DNA of 64,000 bases from the NCBI RefSeq assembly GCF_000715075.1, contig NC_134087.1, forward strand, positions 158,335,436 through 158,399,435, in the 5' to 3' direction. The notes beneath the pieces are model-generated. The model worked only from the letters and a program-made list of their open reading frames with translations. It had not been told where the DNA came from and ran no database searches. The position numbers were made by a program, and so were the translations under genes. Positions within the stretch are counted from its first letter, which is position 1; each line of letters starts with the position of its first letter. Of this stretch, positions 32,825 through 44,561 are shown piece by piece. This DNA comes from Nicotiana tabacum (lineage: Eukaryota > Streptophyta > Magnoliopsida > Solanales > Solanaceae).

Positions 32825-33855
32825 ATAAACATATATTTATCCTCAAAAGTGCTAAAAGTTGTTCCAAAGCCATCAAATCACTGTATAAACTCAGCATACA
32901 CATATCCATGGGTGATCCCACATCACTTCAATCCAATATAAGCCCACCAACACCACCTAACCGAAGATTCCTTCTCCAACCTTAGTCCGTAAATCTTAGA
33001 ACCCAATCTCCAACATCCAGAATTCATCATGAGACCAAATTCTCGCATTTATACGTTATAAAATTCTAAACAACCTGTATCAAGCCATAGCCATAACCAT
33101 AACCCAATATTTAATCACGTGATATACCACATAACTTAGATATCATAGCAATAACTCCCGACCATAATAGCTGCCCATTAACAAACCCGATACATACAAC
33201 ATGCCTCATATCAAATAAAACCTTGTTCTGAACCTTCGTACACTACCAAGGAGAAAGAAACATGTCGAAACTCATAACCACTCACTAGATCAACAAGTTG
33301 TGGAGCTCTCTCGCCCAACAAGAACCATAGCCAAAATCTAAGCTGACTAGTGACATTATCCTTCCAAACATACCTTAATCAAATCCGATAGCACTCATTT
33401 TAGGTCTAGTAACCTCTCCTCATCTAGTAAAAGATGCTTGACCGACATGCCACACCAATATCACCTAGAGCCATATACCATGCAATCCATTCACCAAACA
33501 AGCATCAAATCTGATGTAACCAACGACGGAAGAAGAACCAAATAAGAGAGCTATCCTGCAAGCTCAACACAAACCCCCATAAAGAGCAGTGTTATGAAAC
33601 CATTTCATAAAGGAGAAACAAAACACACAAAATAAGCACTAATGAACATATCCTAACATAACTTTGTTGCGCGCTTAACCCGATCTAAACATACAACTCC
33701 ACATGGATTAACCTTGCCCAAATTCTCATACTCGTCAAACAATGGCAAGCACAAGTATTGCCTGACCATAACTATGGAGAAATAGATAGCACAATATACC
33801 ATAGACAGGAAGACCATAACCAAGGCGCAATCCACCATTCAGCACCCCAAGAGCC
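32825..33855 (-). repeat. A2 interior, 3' part
   Basis: Reverse complement matches A1 6400-7450 (for example GGCTCTTGGGGTG and CACCTTGGTTAT-like blocks). No supported gene. Ends abruptly at the truncated B 3' LTR. Confidence 0.65.
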
Positions 33856-36368
33856 ATACCAACTCAATAAGTAATAAATCTAACCTTTGAACTGAAAGTA
33901 GTGATGAGCTCTAACAATACAGTAAAGATACAGAATATAGAAAATGCAAAAAAGTAGACATGCTTCCAGGTTCAACAGTTAAGTTTACCACAGCTAAAAA
34001 TAGGCCAAGTATGGCTGATAATATGAAAATGGCATCTCTATATCTACGTGCCAAGGTGAATACCATATGTGGTGTAACACAGTGGAAGCCTCGTGTACTC
34101 ATACTCCCAGAAAACTCAATCACTCAGTACTGTATATGGCCATTCCAGCCCAAGAAAGATCCATCCCAAATATATACATCAACTTACACTCAGTCACTCA
34201 GTACTGTATAAGGCCAATCCAGCCTAGGGAAAATCCATCCCTAAATATAAATGATTCAGACAAGATCCATGCCCAGGGAAGATCCATCCCTCAATATAAG
34301 TGAATTGCGTTCACTGTGGATGTTCAGACTCCGGAGGGGCTTCTTTATCCCAAGCATTATAATAAGCCTGATCCAGGCATAAATGAATAAAACATGTTGC
34401 GGCGCACAGCCCGATCCCATAATATCACTCACAATCAGGCCCTCGGCCTCACTCATTCATCAATCTTTCCAGTCTCTCTGGCTCACAACGCTCATGCTAA
34501 GCAGTCCTAATCAATGATATGAGATGTGACAATGTACAATAATAGAGACTGAGATTATGAATGATGCATACGATTGAGTATAGGACTACAATTAAACAAT
34601 TAACTCAACAGCAAGGAATGACCACTGTGGGTCCCAACAGTACCAGCACATAGCCTAAACATGATTTCTAGAATGATTGACAGTTCAATTACTTTATCAC
34701 ATGATGAAAATACCGATAACAACACGATAAATCAACTGTACAGTTCCATGGAATCGACCAAGTCACAGTTCATACGGTGCATGCCCACACGCCCGTCACC
34801 TAGCATGTGCGTCACCTCAACACCAATCACATAACACATAATTCAGGGTTTCATATCCTCAGGACCAAGTTTAGAAGTGTTGCTTACCTAAAACCGTGAA
34901 AATCTCTACTCCAATATGCCTTTGCCTCGCGAAACAGCCTCCGAATATTTTGAATCTAGCCACAAACGATTCGATACAATCAACACTAGCAAAAGGAATC
35001 AATTCTATAAGGAAACACTAAGTTCTAAATCAAATTCAAAAATCAGCCCCCGGGCCCATGTCTCGGAATCCAATAAAAGTTACAAAGTCTGAAATCCCAT
35101 TAAACAACAAGTCCAACCATACCAATTTTATCAAAATCCGACAACAAATCCCTAAATCAAACTCTCCAAATCCCTAGCCTCAAACCCCCAAATCCACCTT
35201 AAATACACACAAACTAGGTGGGAAAATCAATTGGGAAACACAATTATTGACCACAAGTGACTTAGCTCAAGAAATCCCCCAAAAATCCTCTGAAGAATCG
35301 TCAAATCCCGAGCTTGAAATGTTTAAAATGGTGAAAATCTCGGAAGCCTCATTTTTGAAACACTACCCAAGTTTTTTGCACCTGCGGGCCAAATATCTGC
35401 ACCTGCTGAACCGCTTTTGTGGAAAATTATCCGCATCTGCGCTCCAGGTTCTGCACCTGCAGAAGCACTTCTGCGGCCCAATATCCGCTTTTGCGGAAAT
35501 AGCCCAACTCTTCTTCTTCGTATCTACTGAGCCTTGCTCGCACCTGTGGGCTCACAGATGCGGCTTACCCCTCGCACTTGCGTCCTACCCCAAGCCATCC
35601 CAGCTCCACACCTCCGCAACTCCAGCCATACATGCGGCATTGCACCTGCGGTCAACCCTTCGCTGGTGCGATCACACCCAGAAAACTCCCAGCTTCAGCA
35701 ATGCAGTAAGTCCCATTTTCGATCTGTTAACAATCCGAAATCACCCAAGGCTTCCGGTACCCTATCCAAACATACCAACCCTTCCTGAAACATCCTACAA
35801 ACTTAGTTGAGGCTTTAAATCACATCACATAACATCAAAAACATGAATCGCACACCAATTCAAGCCTATTGAAACTAAGGAATTCCAACTTCTACAAATG
35901 ATGCCGAAACCTATCAAATCACGTCCGATTGACCCCAAATTTTGCACACAAGTCACAAATGACACCATAGACCTACTCCAACTCCTAGAACTCCAATCCG
36001 AGCCCGGTAACCACAAAGTCCACTCTCGGTCAAACTTCTAAATTTCCAATTTTTGCCATTTCAAACCTAATTCAATTACAGACCTCTGAAACACAATCTG
36101 GGCAAGCTCATAAGTCTAAAATCATCCAATAGAGCTAACAGAACCATCAAAACTCCAATCTGGAGTTGTTTACACATAAGTCAACATCCGGTCAACCTTT
36201 TCAACTTAAGCTTCTAACTTTGAGACTAAGTGTCTCAATCCAATCCGAAACCTCTCCGGACCAGAACCAACTGCCCCAGCAAGTTACATAGCGATTGTAA
36301 ATCACGAAATGAGCGGTAAATGGGGGAATGGGGATACAACTCTCAAAACGACCTGTTGGGTCGTTACA
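33856..36368 (-). repeat. B 3' LTR, truncated
   Basis: Starts TGTAACGACCC at 36368. Matches the 5' LTR (41639-44561) down to about 42043 and then stops at 33856, so about 390 bp with the CGTGACA end are missing. A CpG-word cluster lies at 35380-35560. The 18-bp stretch near 33910-33930 is absent from the 5' LTR. Confidence 0.8.
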
Positions 36369-36379
36369 TCCTCCCCATC
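36369..36379 (-). other. B polypurine tract
   Basis: GATGGGGAGGA on the - strand directly before the LTR start. Confidence 0.8.
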
Positions 36380-36735
36380 TAAAACAAACATTTATCTTCG
36401 AACTGGTATAGAAACGTACATGGAGTCTCAAATAGGTGTGGATATCAGTTGCACATGTCCAGCTCAGTCTCCTAAATAGCCTCCTCAACTGGCTGACCTC
36501 TCCACTCCACCTTCACTGAAGCTATGTTCTTTGAGCTCAACTTTCAAACCTGCCGATCCAAAATGGCCATCGACTCCACATCATAAGTCAAATCACCATC
36601 CAACTGAACTGTGCTGAAGTCCAAAATATGAGACAGAACACTGACATACTTTCGGAGCATGGATACATGAAATACTGGATGAACACTTGATAGACTAGGC
36701 AACAATGTAAGCCTGTAAGCCACCTCTCTAATCCT
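36380..36735 (-). pseudogene. pol: B integrase tail with chromodomain remnant
   Basis: On the - strand the frame near 36600-36380 reads LTYDVESMAILDRQV, stop, then VKVEWRGQPVEEAI, stop, YPHLFETP and a final stop. The V-K-V-x-W block is the core of the chromodomain that ends chromovirus integrases and is thought to bind modified histones. At least three in-frame stops break it. Confidence 0.65.
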
Positions 36736-37793
36736 CTAAAGTACCTCAAATGGCCCGATATACCCAGGGTTGAACTTTCCCTTCTTCCCAAACCTCATAA
36801 CACCCTTCATGGGTGAAATATTGAGCAGTACCTTCTCCCCAAACATGAAAGAAACATCACGAACCTTTCTATCGGTGTTACTCTTTTGTCTAGACTGCAC
36901 CGTGCGAAACCGATCTTGAATCAATTTAACCTTTTCCAAAGCATCCTGAACCAAGTCATTACCCAAAAGCCTAGCCTCGGCCGGATCAAACTAACCCACT
37001 GGAGATCGACACCATCTCTCATAAAAAGCCTCTTACGGAGCCATTTGAATGCTCGACTAGTAGCTGTTGTTTTAGGCAAACTTTGCGAATGGCAGGAACT
37101 GATCCCAAGAACCCCCAAAATCAATGACACAAGCGGGTAGCTGTTGTTTTAGGCAAACTTTGCGAATGGCAGGAACTGATCCCAAGAACCCCCAAAATCA
37201 ATGACACAAGCGGGTAGCATATCTTCCAATATCTGAATGGTGCGCTCGAATTGTCCGTCCATTTGAGGGTGAAATGATGTGCTCAACTCAACCTGGGTGC
37301 CCCACTCTCACTGCACGGCTCTCCAAAACTGCGATGTAAACTACGTGCCTCGATCTGAATTGAAGGACACTGGTACACCCTGAAGGAGAACAATCTCGCA
37401 GATGTAAATATCAGCCAACCGCTCCAAAGAATAAGCAGTCCAAACTAGAATGAAGTGCACAAACTTAGTCAGCCGATCCACAATCACGCAAATAACATGG
37501 AACTTCCTCAAAGTCCGTGGAAGCCTAACTACAAAATCCATGGTGATACGCTCTCACTTACACTCCGGAATCTCAAGCCTCTAAAGAAATCCACCCGGAA
37601 TCTGATGCTCATACTTCACCCGCTGACAGTTAAGGCACTGAGGTACAAACCCCACTATATCCTTCTTCATTCTTCTCCACCAATAGTGCTGCCTCAAGTC
37701 CTGGAACATCTTCACGACACCTGAATAAATGGAATACCGCAAATTGTGGGCCTCCTTAAGAGTAAACTCTAGTAGCCCATCTACATTGGGCAT
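36736..37793 (-). pseudogene. pol: B integrase
   Basis: Three - strand pieces in order. 37793-37581 has the HHCC zinc domain (RYSIYSG then CLNCQRVKYEHQ). 37541-37341 has the start of the catalytic core (MDFVVRLPRTL, VDRLTKFVHF, DRGT). 36966-36736 has the C-terminal GPY/F-type region (VKLIQDRFRTVQSRQK, YIGPFEV). Between them a 77-bp tandem duplication (37061-37214) shifts the frame. Inserts element cDNA in an active copy; inactive here. Confidence 0.85.
37061..37214. repeat. Exact 77-bp tandem duplication in B integrase
   Basis: Units 37061-37137 and 37138-37214 are identical by eye, beginning TAGCTGTTGTTTTAGGC. The length is not a multiple of three, so the frame is shifted. Identity suggests a recent event compared with the decayed coding sequence around it (or an assembly artefact). 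Confidence 0.85.
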
Positions 37794-38165
37794 ACAAATC
37801 TGACCCTACATCCTCAACACCCCATCATCTCCGATAGTAACATCCTTGGCGTTACCGTATTGAACGGTGCCCTTAAGAAAAAGCAAATGAGGATCATCAT
37901 ACTGGTACTCTCTGTTGCGATCATTTAAGGAAGGCCGAGAGACCACAGAAGCTAGATCCCAGCTGGGCTCCGAAACATCTAATCTCATGAACTGGTTGGC
38001 TAAGGCCTGAACATCAACTGCAAGCGGTCTCTAACTAACGGGAATGAATGCAAGGATATCCATACTCACCGCCTTTCTACTCAAGGCATTGGCCACTACA
38101 TTGGCCTTTCCGGGATGATATAGAATAGTAATATCATAGTCCTTTAGTAGCTCCAACCATCTCCA
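37794..38165 (-). pseudogene. pol: B RNase H-integrase linker
   Basis: The - strand frame 37988-37806 (MRLDVSEPSWDLASVV, YDDPHLLFLKGTVQ) is the connection domain between RNase H and integrase in this family. Stops and a frame change separate it from both neighbours. Confidence 0.7.
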
Positions 38166-38480
38166 CTACCTCAAGTTTAGATCCTTTTGTCTGAACAAAT
38201 GTTGGAGACTCCGATGATCCGTAAATACCTCACAAAACACGCTGTAGTGATAATGTCTCCAAATATTCAATAGATGAACAATGGAAGCCAACTCAAAATC
38301 ATGGACAAGGTAGTTCTTCTCATGGGGCTTCAACTGGCACAAAGCATAAGCAATCACTCTACCCTTCTGCATCAAGACACACCCAATATCGGTCCGAGAA
38401 GCATCACAATACACTGTATAAGACCCTGAAACTGAAGGCAAAATTAGAACAAGAGCTATGGTCAAGGCAGTCTTGAGCTT
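38166..38480 (-). pseudogene. pol: B RNase H
   Basis: Frame 38465-38166 carries YTVYCDASRTDIGCVLMQ, then AYALCQLKPHEKNY and DFELASIVHLL, ending TDHRSLQHLF. The first Asp and the later Glu and Asp of the active site are visible. Degrades RNA in the RNA-DNA hybrid in an active copy. Cut from RT by a stop at 38480. Confidence 0.85.
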
Positions 38481-39391
38481 CTAAAGGCTCTCTTCACACT
38501 CATCCGACCACCTGAAAGTAGCACCCTTTTGGGTCAATTTGGTCAAAAGCGATGCAATCGACAAGAAGCCCTCCATAAAACGACGATAATAACCAGCCAA
38601 ACCGAGAAAGCTCTGAATTTTCGTAGCAGAGGACGGTTTGGGCCAACTCTGAACCGCCTCTATCTTCTTCGAATCCACCTGAATCCCCTCACTGGACACC
38701 ACATGCCCCATAAACGCCACTGAACTAAGCCAAAACTCACACTTGGAGAACTTGGCATAAAGTTTCTCCTCCCTCAACCACTGCAACACAATCCTTAAAT
38801 GCTAGGCATACTCTTCCTAACTACGAGAGTACACCAAGATATCATCAATGAATACTATGAAAAATGAATCGAGATAAGGCTGAAAAACACTATTCATCAG
38901 ATACATGAATGTTGTTGGGGCGTTGGTCAGCCCAAAAGACATCACGAGGAACTCATAATGACTATAATGGGTCCTGAATGCTGTCTTTAGAATATTCGAG
39001 TCCCGAATCTTCAACTATTGATACCTAGACCTTAAATTAATCTTGGAGGACACCCTCGCTCCCTAAAGGTGGTCAAATAGATCATCAATACGCGACAAAG
39101 GATACTTGTTCTTGATTGTAACTTTTTTCACTGCCTATTGTCAATGCACATCCGCATAGTATCATCCTTCTTCTTCACAAACAGAACCGGTGCATCCCAA
39201 GGCGACACACTAGGCCTAATAAACCCCTTATTAAGAAGTTCCTGAAGTTGATCTTTCAATTCCTTCAACTCAACTAGTGCCATATGATATGGTGGAATAG
39301 AAATGGGCTGAGTGCCCGACACCAAATCAATATCAAAGTCAATATCCCTATCGGGCAGCATGCCCGACAGGTTTGCAGGAAACACATCCAA
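38481..39391 (-). pseudogene. pol: B reverse transcriptase
   Basis: Three - strand segments. 39391-39128: [48 protein letters not shown]. 39014-38817: [15 protein letters not shown] and the catalytic FIDDIL (near 38855-38826). 38789-38481: [28 protein letters not shown] and [11 protein letters not shown]. The catalytic Asp pair is intact; stops and small shifts separate the segments. Confidence 0.9.
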
Positions 39392-39678
39392 AAAATTTCA
39401 CACCACGGGAACAAAATCAATAGCAGGAGTATCAACACCAACATCCCTCAAAAAGGACAAATAAGATTAAAAAACCCTCCTCAACCATCCGCTGGGCCTT
39501 CAAATACGAAATCAATCTGCTGGGAACATAGTATAGAGAACCTCTTCACTTGATCCTTGGTGAACCCGGCATCGCCAACGTTACGGGCTTAGCATGAAAA
39601 TCCAGAATAGCATGACATGGAGACAACCAATCCATACCCAAGATCACGTCGAAATCAATCATACTAAGCAATATGAGA
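39392..39678 (-). pseudogene. pol: B protease-RT linker, stop-broken
   Basis: No open frame across this stretch. By position it is the segment between protease and RT. Confidence 0.5.
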
Positions 39679-39897
39679 TCAACTCTTGTCTCTAATTGTC
39701 ACTACACATGACCGATATACATGGTCCACAACAATAGTATCGCCTACTGGCGTAGATACATGAATAGATGAAACTAAGGACTCACAGGACATATCTAGAT
39801 AATGAGCAAAATACGATGATACATACGAATAAGTGGAACCAGGGTCAAATAATATAGAAGCATCCCTGTGGCATACTGAAACAATACCTATGATCAC
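39679..39897 (-). pseudogene. pol: B aspartic protease
   Basis: Frame 39897-39679 reads ASILFDPGSTYSYVSSYF, then VSTPVGDTIVVDHVYRS. The active-site triplet is D-P-G-S-T, as in this plant Ty3 group (Asp-Pro-Gly instead of Asp-Ser/Thr-Gly). The core is intact; the frame breaks just after. Confidence 0.85.
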
Positions 39898-41436
39898 TGT
39901 GTCTGAAGAAACAACATCTGGTCTGGAAGGAATAGCATAGAATCGGGCCTGATCGCCACCTGATCGGCCTCCTCCTCTTGGGTGACCCCTAGCTTCCTGA
40001 GCCTCAACCCCGAGCTGGTTGGGCGGGTGGTGAAGTAACTGGTGTTGAAGTCGTAGTCTAACTCCTCTATTGAGCTGAACCTCTCGAAAGACGGGGACAA
40101 TGTCTCTTTATATAACCCAAATATCCACACTTGAAGCAAACCCTCTCTGAAAATGGCGGCAAGCATTGAGGCAGATCCCGAGAACCAGAATACCCACTAG
40201 AAGAACCCAGCATAGATGAACCTTGAACTGAAGGAGCACGGGATGAACTCTGAGCTGGAAGAGCATTGAGAGATCACTGGCCCAGATGGGCACAATATGA
40301 TCCATGGCCAAATGATGCACAACGATGAGCTGGACGAGTCATCTGAGTGGGTCTATAAGGACGACCCCTGCTGTGGTAGGACTGCCCGCTGAAGGATCAC
40401 CACCGAAATCACCCAAACCTCGAGGCCTCTTGGCCTCCCTCTCCCTACACTCCTGGCTAAGGACCATCTCTACCTGTAGAGTAATATCAACCACCACATC
40501 GAAAGTAGCACCAGATACCCTCTCCCGAGTTATAAGCAACAACAACTAATATGTGAGGCCATCAATGGACCTCTTAATCCTCTCCTTATCAGTGGGAACC
40601 AACCAAACTACATGATGAGCCAACTCGAAAAACCTCATCTCATACTGGGTCACATACATGCCATCCTGACGTAGCTTCTCAAACTGTTTGTGGAACTCCT
40701 CCCTGCAAGACTGCGGCACGAACTTCACCAAGAAGAGAATAGAGAACTCATTCCATAAAAGTGGTGCAGCACCAACTGGCCTATGCCTCTCATAAGCCTC
40801 CCACCATCTGAATGTAGCCCCAATAAACTGAAAGGTAGTGAATGAGACCCCACTGGTCTCCAGAATACCCGTCGTGCGAAGAATCTGCTGGTACTTATCC
40901 AAGAAGCCCTGAGCATCCTCTGACTCATCCCCGCTAAATGATAGAGGCTGAAGCCTCCCAAATCTCTCTAGTCTCTTCTGCTCATCATCACTCATAACGG
41001 GACCCACATGGACCTGAGCAACTACAACTGATTGGGCTGGTAGCACCCCTGGTGTCTAAAGTCCCTACATCACCTTTTCTGGAATATGGGTGGCGGGAGT
41101 ATGAGTACCTCCCCGGGCCTAAGAAGTGGCTGTTGTGGCAGGAACAAATACCGCCTGAGCAAGGCTAGTGCACACAGTCAGAATCTGAGCCAAAAGCCTC
41201 CTGAAGGCCTGGAATCACTATGGGCACAGCTGGTGCCTAAGCTGGCCCCACTGGCTCAACCGTATCTGGTACCTTCTCCTGAGCTAGAGCAACTGGTGGA
41301 TCTGCAGATGCTTCCCTAGCTGCTGTACGAGCTGCACCTCTGCCCCTACCACAGCCCCTACTTCGACCTCGGCCTCTCGTGTCGCTAGCCGGTGGTACTG
41401 TGGTTGTCCGTCCTTACTGGTAGCTTGTGTACTCAT
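39898..41436 (-). pseudogene. gag: B gag
   Basis: The likely start is the ATG at 41436 on the - strand, followed by a Gln/Gly/Arg-rich N-terminus with stops. The capsid part is open at 41046-40546 (LQPLSFSGDESEDAQGFLDK, GATFRWWEAYERHRP, VKFVPQSCREEFHKQFE, MYVTQYEMRFFELA). A zinc knuckle in another frame at 40138-40097 reads C-F-K-C-G-Y-L-G-Y-I-K-R-H-C, with Tyr in place of the usual His. Frame changes separate these parts. Confidence 0.85.
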
Positions 41437-41623
41437 CATCTGTGAGAGAATAGAATAACCAAAGTTTAGTCACCGGAATCAACAAACCCACACGATAAGA
41501 ATATAAGAATGTGGAGTTTCCTAAGAGTTTGGCAGCTTGTCAAAGATCAGTACAGACGTTTCCGTACTGATCCGCAAGACTCTACTAAACCTGCTCATGA
41601 CTCGTAAGACCTATGTAACCTAG

Positions 41624-41638
41624 GCTCTAATACCAACT
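41624..41638 (-). other. B primer-binding site, tRNA-iMet type
   Basis: On the - strand AGTTGGTATTAGAGCC follows the LTR end GTGACA. One transition from TGGTATCAGAGCC. Confidence 0.8.
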
Positions 41639-44561
41639 TGTCACGACCCAAAACCAACCCGTCGTGATGGCTCCTATCATAGTACTATGCGAGCCGACTA
41701 CTTAAACATTTCCAACACTCTAAAGCTTTGAAAGATACTAAAACAGTTTAATTTAAAGAAAAACTCTAAAAAAACAAGATAGGAAGTCATCTCAATACAT
41801 AATCTCTCCCAAAATTGGGGTGTCACCGAGTACATGAGAATTTACATAAATATATAGTCTTGTACACCGTCTAAAACAAAACATAAAATGAAAGATAAGG
41901 GGGGAGAGTTAAGGTCTGCGAATACCAAGCAGCTACCTTGATGATCTCCGAAGGTCCGGACTCCTCAACTCAGCAACCGCCGTGATCGGAAGCACCTGGA
42001 TCTGCAAACGAGGTGTAGGGTGTAGCATGAGTACAACCAACTCAATAAGTAACAAATCTAACCATTGAATTGAAAGTAGTGACGAGATACAGAATTTAGA
42101 AAATGTAAAAAAGTAGACATGCTTCTAGGTCCAACAATTAAGTTTAGCACAAGTAAAAATAGGCCAAGTGTGGCTGATAATATGAAAATGGCATCTCTAT
42201 ATCTACGTGCCAAGGTGAATACCGTATGTGCTGTAACACAGTGGAAACCTCGTGTACTCATACTCTCAGAATACTCAATCACTCAGTACTGTATATGGCC
42301 ATTCCAGCCTAGGGAAGATCCATCCCAAATATATACATCAACTGACAGTAAGTCACTCAGTACTGTGTAAGGCCAATTCAGGCAGGGAAAATCCATCCCT
42401 AAATATATATGATTCAGACAAGATCCATGCCCAGGGAAGATCCATCCCTCAATATAAGTCAACTACGCTCACTGTGGATGTGCAGACTCCAGAGGGGCTC
42501 CTTCATCCCAAGCGCTATAATAAGCCAGATCCAGTCATAAATGAATAAAACATGTTGCGGCATGCAGCCCGGTCCTATAATATCACTCACATTCAGGCCC
42601 TCGTCCTGACTCAGTCATCAATCTCTCCAATCTCTCGGGCTCACAACGCTCATACTAAGCATCCCTAATCAATAACACGAGCTATGACAATGTACAATAT
42701 AGAGACTGTGATATGATATGAATGATGCATATGATTGAGTGAAGGACTGCAATTAAACAATTAACTTAATAGAAAGGAACGACACTGTGGGTCCCAACAA
42801 TACCAGCATATAGCCTAAGCATGATTTCTAGCATGATTGACAGTTCAATTACTTTATCACATGATGAAAATATGGATACAACAAGATAAATCAACTGTAC
42901 AGTTCCATGGAATCGACCAAGTCACAGTTCATACGGTGCATGCCCATATGTTCGTTACATAGCATGTGCATCACCTCATCACCAATCACATAACATATAA
43001 TTCGGGGTTTCATACCCTTAGGACCAAGTTTTGAAGTCTTACTTACCTCAAACCGTGAAAATCTCTACTCCAATATGCCTTTGCTTCACGAAACAGCCTT
43101 CGAATGCCCCAAATCTAGCCACAAACTGTTTGATACAATCAACACGAGCAAAAGGAATCAATTCTCTAAGGCAAAACTAAGTTCTGAATCAAATTCAAAA
43201 GCCGACAAAAAACTCTCCCCCCGAATCCAATAAAAATTATAAAATTCGAAAGCCCATTCAACCACGAGTTCAACTATACCAAATTTACCAAAATCTGATA
43301 CCAAACCGCCATCTAAATCCCCAAATTAAACTTTCTAAATCCCTAGCCTCAAACCCCAAAATTCCACCTTAAATACACACAAACTAGGTGGGAAAATCAA
43401 TGGGGAAACACAATTATTGAATAAATTAGACCACAAGTGACTTACTTTAAGAAATCCCAAAACAAATCCTCTCAAGAATCGCCAAATCCTGAACTCGAAA
43501 TGTTTAAATAGTGAAAATCTTGGAACCCTCATTTTTAAAACATTGCCCAGGCTTTTCGCACGTGTGGGCCAAATATCCGCATGTGCGGAACTGCTTTTGC
43601 GGGAAATCATCCACTTATGAGGAAATTAGTTAAATCCCCAGGGCCAGCATCTGCGCTCCAGGTTTCGTACCTGCGGAAGCGCTTCTGTGGCCCAATATCC
43701 GCTTTTGTGAAAATTGCCCAGCATCTCTTCTCCGCATTTACGGAGCCTTGCTCGCAGATGCAGCTTACCCCTCGCACCAGTGTCCTACCCCAAGCTAGCC
43801 CAGCTCCGCACCTGGCAACTCCAACCACGCCTATGGCATAACACATGCGGCCAACCCTCACAGGTGAGATCACACCAGAAAACTCCCGACTTCAGCAATG
43901 CACTAAGTCCCATTTCTTATCCGTTAACCATCCAAATTCAACCCGACGCCCCCGGGACCTCAACCAATTATACCAATAAGTCCTAAAACACGATATGAAC
44001 TTAGTCAAGCCCCCAAATCACCTCAAGCAACATCAAATACGAATTGCACCCCAATTCAAGCCTATTGAAACTAAGGAATTTCTACTTCTACAAATGACGC
44101 CGAAGCCTACCAAATCATGTCCGATTGGCCCCAAATTTTGCACACAAGTCACTAATGACACCACGGACCTACTCCAATTCCCAAAACTCCAATCCGATCC
44201 TGGTAACCACAGTCCACTCTCGGTCAAACTTCTAAATTTCTAATTTTTGCCATTTTAAGCCTAATTCAACTACAGACATCCTAAACACAATACGGGTATG
44301 CTCATAAGTCCAAAATCACCCCACGGAGCTAACAGAACCATCAAAACTCTAATCTATAATCGTTTACACATAAGTCAACATCTGATCGACCTTTTCAACT
44401 TAGCTTCCAACTTTGAGACTAAGTGTCTCAATTCATTCCGAAACCTTTCCGGATTCAAACCAACTACCCCAGCAAGTCACATAACGACTATAAAGTATGA
44501 AATGAGCAATAAATGGTGGAACGAGGCTACAACTCTCAAAACGACCGGTCGGGTCGTTACA
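41639..44561 (-). repeat. B 5' LTR
   Basis: 2923 bp, TGTAACGACCCGACCGGTCG (44561) to GGGTCGTGACA (41639) on the - strand. CpG-word cluster at 43555-43770. Aligned parts are clearly alike but carry many substitutions and indels against the 3' LTR, so B is older than the Copia insertion. No gene inside. Confidence 0.85.

Larger units (their letters stand above)
33856..44561 (-). mobile_element. Ty3/Gypsy chromovirus-like element B
   Basis: On the - strand: 5' LTR 44561-41639, PBS, gag, protease, RT, RNase H, integrase, chromodomain remnant, PPT, 3' LTR 36368-33856. Order RT before integrase defines Ty3/Gypsy. Frames change many times and stops are frequent, so the copy is dead. The 3' LTR lacks its last about 390 bp. 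LTR tips match those of the A elements almost exactly. A 77-bp tandem duplication lies in the integrase. Confidence 0.9.
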
